Below are positions 55,372 through 64,000 of a DNA stretch of 64,000 nucleotides, piece after piece. The number at the start of each line of letters is the position of its first letter. Position 1 is the first letter of the stretch. The notes beneath the pieces were generated by a model that ran no database searches, was not told the origin of the DNA, and saw nothing but the letters and a program-made list of their open reading frames with translations. The stretch comes from Polynucleobacter meluiroseus (lineage in GTDB: Bacteria; Pseudomonadota; Gammaproteobacteria; Burkholderiales; Burkholderiaceae): the NCBI RefSeq assembly GCF_900205755.1, contig NZ_OANS01000001.1, positions 496,001-560,000 on the forward strand, read 5' to 3'. A program made the position numbers and the translations under genes.

Positions 55372-56916
55372 TTACTCCTCTTCGCGCCGTAAATGCGGAA
55401 ACAAGATCACATCGCGAATATTGGGGGAATCAGTTAAGAGCATTACCAAGCGGTCAATACCGATACCGCAACCACCAGTTGGGGGCATGCCGTACTCAAG
55501 GGCACGAATGAAATCATGGTCAAAGTACATGGCCTCTTCATCACCCGCTTCTTTTTGAGCTACTTGCTTACGGAAACGATTGGCTTGATCTTCAGCATCG
55601 TTTAACTCTGAAAAGCCATTGGCAATCTCACGACCGGTAATGAACAACTCAAAGCGCTCGGTGATGCCAGGCCGGGTATCGGATTCACGGGCAAGCGGAC
55701 TGACTTCAATGGGGTAATCGATGATGAAAGTTGGTTCCCAGAGATGCTCTTCCGCTACCAGTTCAAATAAGGCGAGCTGAAGTGCGCCGAGACCGGCATT
55801 TTTCAAGGTTGGGCTGTCAGGATTTTCCCCACCTTTTTTTAGCTCACCACGAATAAAATCGGCATCTTCTAATTGAGCGGCTTGGTAGGTTTTATTGGAC
55901 TGCGGAGCATATTGCAAAATCGCCTCGCTAATAGAAAGGCGGTGAAACGGTTTGCTTAAATCTAATTCACGACCTTGATGGCTTAATACAGCAGTGCCTT
56001 GGGCATCGACTGCCGCTGCACGAATTAAGCCCTCAGTAAAGTCCATCAACCAACGGTAATCCGTGTAGGCCGCATAGAACTCCATCATCGTGAACTCAGG
56101 GTTGTGACGCGGGCTAACGCCTTCATTGCGGAAGTTGCGATTAATTTCAAAGACACGTTCAAAGCCACCCACGACTAAGCGCTTGAGATACAACTCAGGC
56201 GCGATGCGCAAAAACATCTGCATGTCTAAAGCATTGTGATGCGTAGTGAAAGGCTTAGCCGTAGCGCCGCCAGGAATAGGGTGCAGCATCGGCGTTTCCA
56301 CTTCCATGAAATCCGCCTCGAGCATATGATTCCGCAAAGAAGCAATTGCCTTGCTACGGGCCTTAAAAGTATTGCGACTTTCAGGATTGACGATAAGGTC
56401 GACGTAACGCTGACGGTATTTTGTTTCCAGATCAGACAGACCATGAAACTTGTCTGGCAGGGGGCGCAATGATTTGCTCAGCAAGCGCAGCTGACTGCAT
56501 TCGACAGAGAGCTCGCCTTTATTGGTTTTAAAGAGATTGCCTTCGGCGGCAATAAAGTCACCCATGTCCCAATGCTTAAATGCATTATGAATATCGGCGC
56601 CACTGAGCTCATCACTAATATAAAACTGAATCTGGCCAGTCCGATCCTGAATCGTCGCAAAGCTAGCCTTGCCCATGACCCGTTTGAGAACCATGCGTCC
56701 CGCCACTTTGACAGAAATCTTTTTCTCTGCCAATTCCTCTTTGCTCAAGCTGTCATAGTGAGTATGCAGATCCGTTGCTAAGTGGGTAGGCACAAAATCA
56801 TTTGGGAAGGCAATGCCTCCTTTGCGAAGTTGCACTAATTTCTCACGGCGTTCCGAGATGATGTGGTTCTCATCCAGTGCTTCGGTAGTATTGGGTGGAG
56901 TGGCTTTATCGTTCAT
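55372..56916 (-). CDS. lysS: Lysyl-tRNA synthetase, class II
   Basis: Charges tRNA-Lys. The N-terminal OB-fold anticodon-binding domain ([14 protein letters not shown]) is followed by the class II core with motif 2 ([18 protein letters not shown]) and motif 3 ([13 protein letters not shown]). 514 residues, the usual size. It follows prfB by 24 bases; prfB-lysS is a conserved operon in proteobacteria. It is convergent with dsbB with only two bases between the stops and no hairpin. Confidence 0.97.
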   Translation of the reverse strand: MNDKATPPNTTEALDENHIISERREKLVQLRKGGIAFPNDFVPTHLATDLHTHYDSLSKEELAEKKISVKVAGRMVLKRVMGKASFATIQDRTGQIQFYISDELSGADIHNAFKHWDMGDFIAAEGNLFKTNKGELSVECSQLRLLSKSLRPLPDKFHGLSDLETKYRQRYVDLIVNPESRNTFKARSKAIASLRNHMLEADFMEVETPMLHPIPGGATAKPFTTHHNALDMQMFLRIAPELYLKRLVVGGFERVFEINRNFRNEGVSPRHNPEFTMMEFYAAYTDYRWLMDFTEGLIRAAAVDAQGTAVLSHQGRELDLSKPFHRLSISEAILQYAPQSNKTYQAAQLEDADFIRGELKKGGENPDSPTLKNAGLGALQLALFELVAEEHLWEPTFIIDYPIEVSPLARESDTRPGITERFELFITGREIANGFSELNDAEDQANRFRKQVAQKEAGDEEAMYFDHDFIRALEYGMPPTGGCGIGIDRLVMLLTDSPNIRDVILFPHLRREEE

Positions 56917-56940
56917 ATCTTCAGTATCACGAAAATGGGT

Positions 56941-58045
56941 TTATACGCCTTGTTTCAGGCTGGCTTCAATGAAAGCGTCCAAATCACCATCCAATACTTT
57001 TTGAGTATTGGAGATCTCTACATTGGTACGCAAATCTTTAATACGACTTTGGTCTAGCACATAGGAGCGGATTTGATGACCCCAACCCACATCGGTTTTG
57101 CTCGCCTCTAACTTGTCTTGTTCTACTCGGCGTTTTTGCATTTCGTGTTCGTACAAGCGCGATTTCAGCATCGTCATGGCTTCCGCACGATTGCGGTGTT
57201 GACTGCGGTCGTTTTGGCACTGCACAACGATGCCGGTGGGCAAGTGCGTTAAACGGACAGCGGAGTCCGTTTTATTAATATGCTGACCACCAGCACCCGA
57301 CGCGCGGTAGGTATCTGTTCGGATGTCCGCAGGATTGACATCTATCTCAATCGAATCATCGATCTCAGGATAGACATAGATACTGGCGAAGGAAGTATGG
57401 CGCCCGTTGGAGGAATCAAAAGGAGACTTGCGGACTAAGCGATGAACGCCGGTTTCTGAACGCAGATGACCATAGGCATATTCACCATCGACTTTGATGG
57501 TGGCGCTTTTAATGCCAGCAACATCACCATCAGATTCTTCTAGAATTTCCGTTTTATAGCCCTTGCGTTCACAGTATTTCAGATATTGACGAAAGAGCAT
57601 GCTGGCCCAATCACAGGCTTCAGTACCACCCGCACCCGCCTGAATATCGATAAAGCAACTGCATGGATCCATCTCATTGTGGAACATACGGCGGAACTCT
57701 AAATCACCAACCGTCTTGCTATAGCTTTCAACATCATGCGCAATGGCAGTGATAGTCTCAAAATCATCCTCTTCTTTGGCCATATCAAATAATTCGATGG
57801 CACCAATGAGATTGCTATTGAGGTCGGAGAGGGTAGCTACCACCCCATCGAGCATTTTCTTTTCTTTGCCGAGGGCTTGGGCTTTCTTTTGATCATCCCA
57901 AATGGTGGGATCCTCAAGAATCGAATTGACTTCGGTAAGGCGACGTGACTTTACTTCGAAGTCAAAGATACCCCCGAAGCGCTTGCTCACGAACGAGCAG
58001 GTCGGAAAGGGTATTAGAAATAGTATTGAGTTGTTCGGCTTCCAT
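56941..58045 (-). CDS. prfB: Peptide chain release factor 2 with programmed +1 frameshift
   Basis: RF2 ends translation at UAA and UGA. The first 27 codons (ATG at 58045, reading [11 protein letters not shown]) run to an in-frame TGA at 57962-57964; translation shifts +1 by skipping T57964 and goes on for about 340 residues, giving 367 in total. The GGQ motif is in [14 protein letters not shown] and the stop-codon-reading tripeptide SPF in [15 protein letters not shown]. Low RF2 makes the ribosome shift and restore RF2, so the gene is autoregulated. It heads the prfB-lysS pair. Confidence 0.97.
57961..57975 (-). promoter_or_regulatory. prfB programmed frameshift signal
   Basis: On the minus strand GGGGG acts as an internal Shine-Dalgarno, three bases before the slippery CTT codon, which is followed by TGA and C. 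The arrangement is the same as in E. coli prfB (GGGGGTATCTTTGAC). Confidence 0.96.
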
Positions 58046-58063
58046 CCCTCAATTATAAGGGGG

Positions 58064-59827
58064 TTATTTGCCTACAGCCAATTCGCTGTCATCATGCGCT
58101 TCGATCATCAACTGCACCCGCGCTACCCCTTGATAGCGGTCAGTCACTATGCGATAGGCCAACTTGGCCCGCTTAGGTAAGGTTTGTGTGCGGTTGAACC
58201 AAACTCCTGTCAAGGGTTTGCTGAGGGACTCCCCATTACCTAAGGGGCGCATTTGCAGACGCAAATGCTTTTCTTTCATCAAACTTTGTTGAGCAATTTC
58301 GAACTCGCCATAAAACAAGGGCTGTGGAAAACCTTGCCCCCAAATTTCTTCGGCTAACAGGTCGCCTATTTCGGGAGTTAATTCGGAGGCAGCTAAAGCG
58401 CCATCGTGGGGGTGGCGCCGCTCGAGCAACTCATCGTTGAGTAGCTCGTTAGCTACCTGTTGAAATAAGTTATCAAACTTATCAAAATCCATCTTCCTAA
58501 TGCTTAGCCCTGCAGCCATCGCATGCCCACCAAATTTAAGAATCAAGCCAGGCTCTCGCTTAGACACAATGTCTAGCGCATCCCTCAGGTGAAAGCCAGT
58601 CAGCGAACGTCCCGAGCCGCGTAACTCTTCTCCAGTCGACCCATCTGCCGGAGCAAAAATAATTGCTGGGCGATTAAAGCGTTCTTTCAAGCGGGAGGCA
58701 ATAATGCCGACTACGCCCTGGTGCCACTCAGGGTGCCAAAGACAAATACTATTCCGCTCCGCCATCGTATTTGCCAATTGATCTTCCGCTAAATGCGCCA
58801 GGGCAGTTTCTTGCATCCCGGTTTCGATGACGCGACGCTCACGATTAATGCGATCCAATTCTTGGGCCAGTTCAATTGCCTGTTCTGGCTGATCACTAAT
58901 TAGTAAGCGGATGCCTAAGCTCATATCTGCGAGTCGCCCGGCAGCATTGAGGCGAGGACCAATTGCAAAGCCTAAATCAAAGGTGTTGGCTTTAAGTGCA
59001 TCCCGCATTGCCACCTGAAAGAGCGCAGCAATACCCGCTTGCGATCCTCCTGCCCGAATACGCTTTAAGCCATTCGCAACAAGAATGCGGTTATTGCGGT
59101 CCAGTTGAGCCACGTCAGCAACGGTTCCCAAAGCCACTAAATCTAAGAGACTCTCGATTTTTGGCTGGGTTGCAGCTGTGAATTTGCCACGCTTTCGTAG
59201 TTCAGCGCGCAGGGCTACCAATAAGTAAAACATGACGCCCACACCCGCCAACGCTTTGCTCGGAAAGGTGCAGCCAGGTTGATTCGGGTTGACGATGGCG
59301 AGCGCTTGTGGAAGACGGTCGCCGGGCAGGTGGTGGTCCGTCACAATTACTTGCATGCCCAGTGCATGCGCGTGATCGACGCCGGCCTCACTAGCAATAC
59401 CATTGTCAACAGTGATGAGGTACTTGGGTTTAGGGTTTTGTTGCGCGGCTAATTCCACTACCTCAGGGGTTAGTCCATAGCCCATCGTAAAACGATTGGG
59501 GACTAAAAACTGAATTGCCACATCCTCTCCACCCAACATTTTCAAACCTCGCACAGCGACTGCGCATGCGGTAGCGCCATCACAGTCGTAGTCCGCCACC
59601 ACTAATATGGGTTCCTTACGCTCCAGAATATCGGCGAGTAAGCTGGCCGTGCTTACACAGCTCTTCAGCTCGAGCGGCGAGAGTAATTGCTTTAGATCAA
59701 GGGATAATTCTTCTGGTGCGTCGACACCTCGAGCGGCAAATAGTCTTGCTAACAGAGGGTGCAGACCGCTTTGTTCTAACCAGCTTGAGGTGCGTTCGGA
59801 GTAGGGCCGCTGTGGAAAAAGGCTCAT
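58064..59827 (-). CDS. recJ: Single-stranded-DNA-specific exonuclease RecJ
   Basis: 5'-3' single-strand exonuclease in recombination and mismatch repair. DHH motifs: [12 protein letters not shown], the DHH itself in [10 protein letters not shown] and the DHHA1 domain with [13 protein letters not shown]. An OB domain follows. At 587 residues it is close to E. coli (577). It overlaps the upstream gene by four bases and precedes prfB by 18 bases, a common recJ-prfB-lysS order. Confidence 0.96.
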   Translation of the reverse strand: MSLFPQRPYSERTSSWLEQSGLHPLLARLFAARGVDAPEELSLDLKQLLSPLELKSCVSTASLLADILERKEPILVVADYDCDGATACAVAVRGLKMLGGEDVAIQFLVPNRFTMGYGLTPEVVELAAQQNPKPKYLITVDNGIASEAGVDHAHALGMQVIVTDHHLPGDRLPQALAIVNPNQPGCTFPSKALAGVGVMFYLLVALRAELRKRGKFTAATQPKIESLLDLVALGTVADVAQLDRNNRILVANGLKRIRAGGSQAGIAALFQVAMRDALKANTFDLGFAIGPRLNAAGRLADMSLGIRLLISDQPEQAIELAQELDRINRERRVIETGMQETALAHLAEDQLANTMAERNSICLWHPEWHQGVVGIIASRLKERFNRPAIIFAPADGSTGEELRGSGRSLTGFHLRDALDIVSKREPGLILKFGGHAMAAGLSIRKMDFDKFDNLFQQVANELLNDELLERRHPHDGALAASELTPEIGDLLAEEIWGQGFPQPLFYGEFEIAQQSLMKEKHLRLQMRPLGNGESLSKPLTGVWFNRTQTLPKRAKLAYRIVTDRYQGVARVQLMIEAHDDSELAVGK

Positions 59828-60774
59828 GACTGACTAATATCAGCCCAGGTCAAGACTTTGGGTTTTTGCCAAAAAGCCCAAGCAGAAGTGCTTAAGTCTT
59901 TTGCGGTAAAAACACGACGACGCGCAGCCCCTTTTTTGAAATCAATGATTTCTACTTCTTGGAGCGCTTTTGTATCCAAAGCTTTGAGCAGCTCTGGCCA
60001 AAGTTGGGCCGGATCCTCTAGCCAAGCAAATGCGTTTTCCATGGCTGAAAGATCAACCGTAAGCTGATGAGGAATCCCTAGGTGTTTAGCTAAACCGGCC
60101 AATAAGGGATGTCCACCATAAATGACTGCGCTTTGCTTTAAGACCTGAGGCGCCTCAACTGCGTTGAGCTTGCCAATGCCACTTAACCAAATTGAGTTGA
60201 TTTTAGGCAGACCCCGTGCTTCGCGCGCCTCATTTGTGGGGTCGACATGCCACAGCATCTGAATCTCATTTTGAATTTTGCGCCAACGCTTTGCTAGGCC
60301 TACTTCATGGGTATCGTGTGGCATCCACCAGTCGATATTGCGTCCATGGGATTGATCTACGGAATGGGTCGCTAGGCTAGCAAAAGGACCAGCAGAAATG
60401 AACCACTCTCTGCTCCCCTGAAATAAGAGTGGATGCTGAAAGTCTTCCTCAATTAGAGGGAGGGCAACTTTAAGTAGATTGGCGGATTCTTCGCTTGTCA
60501 GATCAACCTGACTTTGTGCCATCAAAATAAGATGATCGCGGGTTGCGTGTAAATGCACGGGCTGTAGGCAGGCAATACTTTGATCCGGATCAAAAGCCTG
60601 ATTAGTCTGCCCGAGTAGCAATACGGGTGCAGCAGGGAGTTTTTCTCCGAGAAGAAAGCGTTCATGCGGTAAGCCGCTCATGGGGCCCATATGCTGAGGA
60701 TCATCTAGATCGTAGGCATCCTCCCCTGAAAGCATCAGGGTAAAGCGCTTAGGAAGGAGTTTGGTCGCGGTCAT
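59824..60774 (-). CDS. Conserved hypothetical protein upstream of recJ
   Basis: A 316-residue protein with several conserved-looking blocks, for example WFISAGPFASLATHS, GRNIDWWMPHD, AKRWRKIQNEIQMLWH and INSIWLSGIGKL. It has no signal peptide or membrane helix. Related betaproteobacterial proteins have been labelled phosphoglycerate mutase-like regulatory proteins, but I see none of the usual metal-binding Asp/His motifs, so I do not assign that function. Its four-base overlap with recJ implies coupled expression. An ATG is chosen over a TTG seven codons earlier. Confidence 0.8.
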   Translation of the reverse strand: MTATKLLPKRFTLMLSGEDAYDLDDPQHMGPMSGLPHERFLLGEKLPAAPVLLLGQTNQAFDPDQSIACLQPVHLHATRDHLILMAQSQVDLTSEESANLLKVALPLIEEDFQHPLLFQGSREWFISAGPFASLATHSVDQSHGRNIDWWMPHDTHEVGLAKRWRKIQNEIQMLWHVDPTNEAREARGLPKINSIWLSGIGKLNAVEAPQVLKQSAVIYGGHPLLAGLAKHLGIPHQLTVDLSAMENAFAWLEDPAQLWPELLKALDTKALQEVEIIDFKKGAARRRVFTAKDLSTSAWAFWQKPKVLTWADISQS

Positions 60775-60841
60775 TCCCTTTATTTTAGGGGGCAATTGTG
60801 GAAACCATGTGAATGCCTGCTCAATTGTCTACACTGTGGTT

Positions 60842-62104
60842 ATGTTGAGACTTCCTTTAGAACTAGAAATCGGCCTGCGTTACACCCGCTCCAAGCGTCG
60901 TAAGACTGTGGGTAAGCGAGATGGCTTCCTCTCCTTTATCTCCGGAATTTCTACCGCCGGGATTGCTTTGGGTGTGGCTTCCTTGATTGTCGTGCTATCC
61001 GTAATGAATGGCTTTCAGAAGGAAGTTCGTGATCGTATGCTTTCCGTACTTTCTCATGTGGAAATTGTTTCCCCAGATGGATTGTCCAATTGGGAGCCGC
61101 TTGCTCTCAAAGTAGCCAATCAGCCGCATGTGATTGGCGTGGCACCTATGGTGAGTTCGCAAGGGCTGTTAAGTCGCGATTCGGCAATGCGTGGCGTGTC
61201 GATTCGTGGTGTATCGCCAACTGAGGAGGGTAAGGTATCCGATTTGCCCAAACAATTTGTGGCTGGCAGCATTAATGATCTGCAGCCAGGGAGCTTTGGT
61301 GTTGCCTTAGGGGCTCAGTTAGCCAACATGATGGGTGCACACGTAGGTGATCGCGTCAATTTGATCGTACCCGAGAGTGATCTCACCCCTGCGGGAGCGA
61401 TGCCCAGAATGCGTACCTTGCAGGTAGTCGGTGTTGTGGATAGCGGGCACTATGAGTTTGATAGTTCTTTGGTCATCATGCATTGGAAAGATGCTGCAGC
61501 CTTATTGCGTTTACAAGACCCCTCTGGACTCCGAGTCAAAGTAGACAATATGCAACGTGCCCCAGAGGTGGCGATTGAACTCTCGCAAGCGCTTCCTCCT
61601 CAACTGTGGATTACGGATTGGTCGCGCTCCAATCGCAATTGGTTCGCAGCCGTGCAAACCGAGAAGAAAATGATGTTTATCATTTTGACCTTAATCATCG
61701 CTGTTGCCGCCTTTAACTTGGTTTCCACACTCGTGATGACCGTCAATGAAAAGCAGGCCGATATTGCCATCTTGCGGACCATGGGTGCAAGCCCTGGATT
61801 GGTCCAAAGAATTTTTCTAGTACAAGGTTTGGCAATTGGCCTCATGGGTTCTTTGGCAGGAGTTGGCCTAGGTCTCTTAATAGCTCTCAATATTGATGTG
61901 ATTGTCCCAACGATAGAGGCCCTATTTAGGGTGCGTTTCTTACCCCGCGATGTCTATTTTATTAGCGAGCTTCCATCTGATGTTCACTTTTCTGATGTGC
62001 TGACCGTGGGTTTAATGGCCTTCGGTCTCTCTGTGTTAGCTACGATCTACCCTAGCCGAAGGGCTGCTCAGGTTCAGCCCGCGGAGGCTTTGCGCTATGA
62101 GTAA
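60842..62104 (+). CDS. lolC: Lipoprotein-releasing ABC transporter permease (LolC/LolE)
   Basis: Inner-membrane part of the LolCDE complex that extracts lipoproteins for the outer membrane. One transmembrane helix near residues 36-58 ([20 protein letters not shown]) is followed by a large periplasmic domain and three C-terminal helices (from about 277), with [26 protein letters not shown] as the family coupling region. Many betaproteobacteria have only one LolC/E permease; only one is seen here. The start [15 protein letters not shown] is chosen; a TACACT hexamer ends six bases before it. Confidence 0.94.
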   Translation: MLRLPLELEIGLRYTRSKRRKTVGKRDGFLSFISGISTAGIALGVASLIVVLSVMNGFQKEVRDRMLSVLSHVEIVSPDGLSNWEPLALKVANQPHVIGVAPMVSSQGLLSRDSAMRGVSIRGVSPTEEGKVSDLPKQFVAGSINDLQPGSFGVALGAQLANMMGAHVGDRVNLIVPESDLTPAGAMPRMRTLQVVGVVDSGHYEFDSSLVIMHWKDAAALLRLQDPSGLRVKVDNMQRAPEVAIELSQALPPQLWITDWSRSNRNWFAAVQTEKKMMFIILTLIIAVAAFNLVSTLVMTVNEKQADIAILRTMGASPGLVQRIFLVQGLAIGLMGSLAGVGLGLLIALNIDVIVPTIEALFRVRFLPRDVYFISELPSDVHFSDVLTVGLMAFGLSVLATIYPSRRAAQVQPAEALRYE

Positions 62105-62804
62105 TCCAGTACATACCTCTCATGAGCTGATCCTTGATGCCAAGGGCTTAGCCAAAACGTACGGTAAGGGTTCTACCGCGGTCTCCGTTCTTAAGGAGAT
62201 TGATTTGCAAGTGGCGCCATCGGAGAAGGTCGCTATCGTAGGGTCATCAGGGTCAGGCAAGAGCACGCTCTTGCACTTGTTGGGAGGCCTAGATACCCCC
62301 TCGGCTGGATCGGTGATTTTGGCCGGGGAAAATTTAAATACCTTGCCTGAGGCTAAATTAAATCGTCTACGCAATCAGAGCTTAGGATTTATTTATCAGT
62401 TTCATCATCTTTTAGATGAATTCAGTGCCATTGAAAACGTTGCCTTACCCTTGCGGATTCGTGGCTTAGATCCTGCTGAAGCTTTGGCGCGAGCAAGCAA
62501 GATGTTGCATGCTGTAGGTTTGGCACATCGCGAACTTCACACCCCAGGCGAGTTATCAGGAGGAGAGCGACAACGCGTAGCGGTAGCCCGAGCTTTGGTA
62601 GGTAACCCCGCCTGCGTTCTTGCAGATGAACCTACCGGAAACTTAGATACTGAAACCGCTGATGGCGTATTTGATTTAATGCTGGATATTGCGCGTGATC
62701 AAGGTACAGCCTTTGTCATCGTGACCCATGACCCCATTCGTGCAAAACGCTGCGACCGGATTTTGCATTTAGAGCGTGGGGTATTAAAGACGTTCTCAGC
62801 ATGA
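62097..62804 (+). CDS. lolD: Lipoprotein-releasing ABC transporter ATPase LolD
   Basis: ATPase of LolCDE. Walker [10 protein letters not shown] near residue 49, a [14 protein letters not shown] segment typical of LolD, signature [15 protein letters not shown] and Walker [12 protein letters not shown] are all intact. 235 residues. It overlaps lolC by eight bases and tatD by four, so the three genes are translationally linked. Confidence 0.96.
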   Translation: MSNPVHTSHELILDAKGLAKTYGKGSTAVSVLKEIDLQVAPSEKVAIVGSSGSGKSTLLHLLGGLDTPSAGSVILAGENLNTLPEAKLNRLRNQSLGFIYQFHHLLDEFSAIENVALPLRIRGLDPAEALARASKMLHAVGLAHRELHTPGELSGGERQRVAVARALVGNPACVLADEPTGNLDTETADGVFDLMLDIARDQGTAFVIVTHDPIRAKRCDRILHLERGVLKTFSA

Positions 62805-63652
62805 AAGCCGGGCTCATTTGGGCTGACACACTTTGTCAGTTAAATTCATCCACGTTTGCTTTGATGCTGCCGCAACTGCTTGAGCGGGCAGCGCAGCAGG
62901 GCGTCAACGCCATACTGATGCCATCGATCACGACGGCTGACTGCACGCAATTAAAGACCTTAGCCTCTACTCATTGCGATCAAATTCCAGGTTTGGTTTA
63001 CACGCTAGGTATTCATCCTCTGTATGTAGATCAGGTAACAGAGGATGATCTAGTCATGCTCCAAAAGCAGATTGAACATGCTTTACCTGATCCACGCTTT
63101 GTGGGTCTTGGTGAGATCGGTTTGGATTATTTTGTGGCAGGAGTCGACGTTGCAAAACAAGAGTTCATTTTTCGAGCCCAATTAGACATAGCGGAACAAT
63201 TTCAGTTGCCAGTGGTGTTACATTCGCGCAGAGCCCATGATCAGATCTTAAAAGCTTTGCGTCTGCGTGCAAAGATCAGTGGGGTGGTTCATGCATTTAA
63301 TGGCAGCATTCAACAAGCAGAACAATTTATCGGCTTGGGATTCAAATTGAGCTTTGGAGGAGCCGCTACTTATGCGCGCGCACTACAAATTCGACGCTTA
63401 CTAAAAGAGCTCCCCCTCGAAAGCATTGTGATTGAAACAGATGCGCCAGATATCCCCCCAGCTTGGCTGAAGGAGGAGGATGGACTTTTTAACGAGCCGG
63501 CTTATTTACCTCGCATAGCGCAAGAACTGAGCAATATAAGAAATGTTCCCATCGAAGAATTCTCAAAAGCAGTGTGGGGCAATACATTGCAAGCCTTCCC
63601 TCGCTGGTCAGCCTTGATGGCCAACACCTCAAACCCTTCTACCCTTTCTTAA
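62801..63652 (+). CDS. TatD/YjjV-family metal-dependent hydrolase lacking the HxH motif
   Basis: TIM-barrel hydrolase close to YjjV. The usual first metal ligands (DTHCHLD) are replaced by DTLCQLN at residues 9-15, so both His of HxH are missing. Other ligands remain: Glu in [10 protein letters not shown], His in [11 protein letters not shown], His in GVVHAFNGS and Asp in [11 protein letters not shown]. coli TatD also lacks HxH, so activity is not excluded. Family members act as DNases; the substrate here is unknown. It overlaps lolD by four bases. Confidence 0.88.
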   Translation: MKAGLIWADTLCQLNSSTFALMLPQLLERAAQQGVNAILMPSITTADCTQLKTLASTHCDQIPGLVYTLGIHPLYVDQVTEDDLVMLQKQIEHALPDPRFVGLGEIGLDYFVAGVDVAKQEFIFRAQLDIAEQFQLPVVLHSRRAHDQILKALRLRAKISGVVHAFNGSIQQAEQFIGLGFKLSFGGAATYARALQIRRLLKELPLESIVIETDAPDIPPAWLKEEDGLFNEPAYLPRIAQELSNIRNVPIEEFSKAVWGNTLQAFPRWSALMANTSNPSTLS

Positions 63653-63656
63653 AGTA

Positions 63657-64000
63657 TTGCGCTGGGCTATTGCGGCGTTTATCGCCGGGGGATCACTCCT
63701 TCTCTTTTTATCGGCGATACCAGAGGGATGGCAATTTTGGTGCAGTGTATTCAGCATGACCTGCTCCGCTGCTTTCCTTCTGTGTAAGAAATTGCTGCTT
63801 CCCTCCTATTCAGCCAATCTCTGTGCAATACTTTTTTTCTGCGTATTGGGTTTTGCTTGGAATGCACATTACGCTGAGGGGCGCTTAAGTAATATTCTGG
63901 ATTCTGCGCTTGAGGGGGCTGAGATCTCGATAGAAGGGCGCGTGAATGCCTTGCCCCAAAGTAATGCGTCAGGAGCTAAGTTTGCCTTCGCAGTCGATCG
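63657..64000 (+). CDS. comEC: ComEC/Rec2 DNA uptake protein, N-terminal part (truncated by window end)
   Basis: The frame is open to the last base. It starts at TTG (MRWAIAAFIAGGSLLLFL) four bases after the tatD stop; no ATG or GTG fits upstream. Three hydrophobic stretches in the first 65 residues are followed by AHYAEGRLSNILDSALEG and ISIEGRVNALPQ, the DUF4131 region that leads ComEC proteins. ComEC forms the inner-membrane channel for transforming DNA. The competence and nuclease domains lie outside the window, so the name is probable. Confidence 0.78.
   Translation, partial: MRWAIAAFIAGGSLLLFLSAIPEGWQFWCSVFSMTCSAAFLLCKKLLLPSYSANLCAILFFCVLGFAWNAHYAEGRLSNILDSALEGAEISIEGRVNALPQSNASGAKFAFAVD

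Noticed and set aside
1-64000. Mobile elements, prophage genes, CRISPR arrays, toxin-antitoxin pairs or restriction systems
   Set aside because: None seen. All genes are core or common accessory families, with no transposase, integrase or regularly spaced repeats.

Overview
The window reads as a core chromosomal segment of a betaproteobacterium of the family Burkholderiaceae, most like a free-living Polynucleobacter. This is an inference from gene order and family types: rnc-era-recO-pdxJ-acpS-nagZ, EF-P next to the arginine rhamnosyltransferase EarP, a two-gene split arnA inside an Ara4N lipid A operon, an intracellular PhaZ depolymerase beside a stand-alone RnfB, and uvrB followed by a full isc operon. 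No insertion sequence, prophage, CRISPR array or rRNA gene was found. Coding density is very high and many genes overlap by 1-26 nt. No stretch over 300 bases is empty; the longest gene-poor one (8382-8779) holds two tRNAs, a terminator and a promoter.

Layout. 1-4062: rnc (3' end), era, recO, pdxJ, acpS, nagZ on +. 4132-5850: efp and earP on -. 5849-8381: uvrC and pgsA on +. 8497-8696: tRNA-Gly(GCC) and tRNA-Cys(GCA). 8780-11165: a lipoprotein, lexA with SOS box, an asparaginase. 11213-14232: a ribosomal leader, then rpsF-priB-rpsR-rplI-dnaB. 14317-17717: a PsiF-like repeat protein, MscS channel, NlpC/P60 lipoprotein and PhoH-like ATPase on -. 17953-25638: bcp and the arn operon (arnT-arnB-arnC-arnA1-arnA2-arnD) led by an Mth938-like gene on -. 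25718-31744: alaA-hom-thrC-moeA-moaD-moaE on +. 32069-35315: a sigma-32 promoter, clpB and a HIT protein. 35370-37388: a DUF2946 / outer-membrane barrel / TlpA redox cassette. 37429-41717: phaZ-rnfB-nth-DUF1841 and tyrB on -. 41863-49608: uvrB and iscR-iscS-iscU-iscA-hscB-hscA-fdx on +. 49792-53793: cysN, cysD, cysH, a TauE permease and a 54-residue small protein on -. 53923-60774: fpr (-), dsbB (+), then lysS, prfB, recJ and an uncharacterised gene on -. 60842-64000: lolC, lolD, tatD and the start of comEC on +.

How the parts fit. The isc genes build Fe-S clusters used by Nth, RnfB, the APS reductase CysH and IscR itself, and two IscR-type sites precede iscR. EarP modifies Arg32 of EF-P. The arn operon makes and attaches Ara4N to lipid A, a cationic-peptide resistance modification. 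LolCD and two lipoproteins belong to the outer-membrane lipoprotein system.

No wholly new multi-gene system was found. The most interesting signals are regulatory. (1) The leader of the cys operon has a perfect 11-bp stem that buries the ribosome-binding site of a 54-residue gene, plus two more dyads. (2) An intrinsic-terminator hairpin lies 15 nt before phoH, inside a possible leader peptide whose stop codon overlaps the phoH ribosome-binding site. (3) The lexA promoter places transcription start on or next to the start codon, and several other genes have a -10-like hexamer exactly 6 nt before ATG, suggesting leaderless mRNAs. (4) A TatD-family protein lacks the HxH metal ligands.
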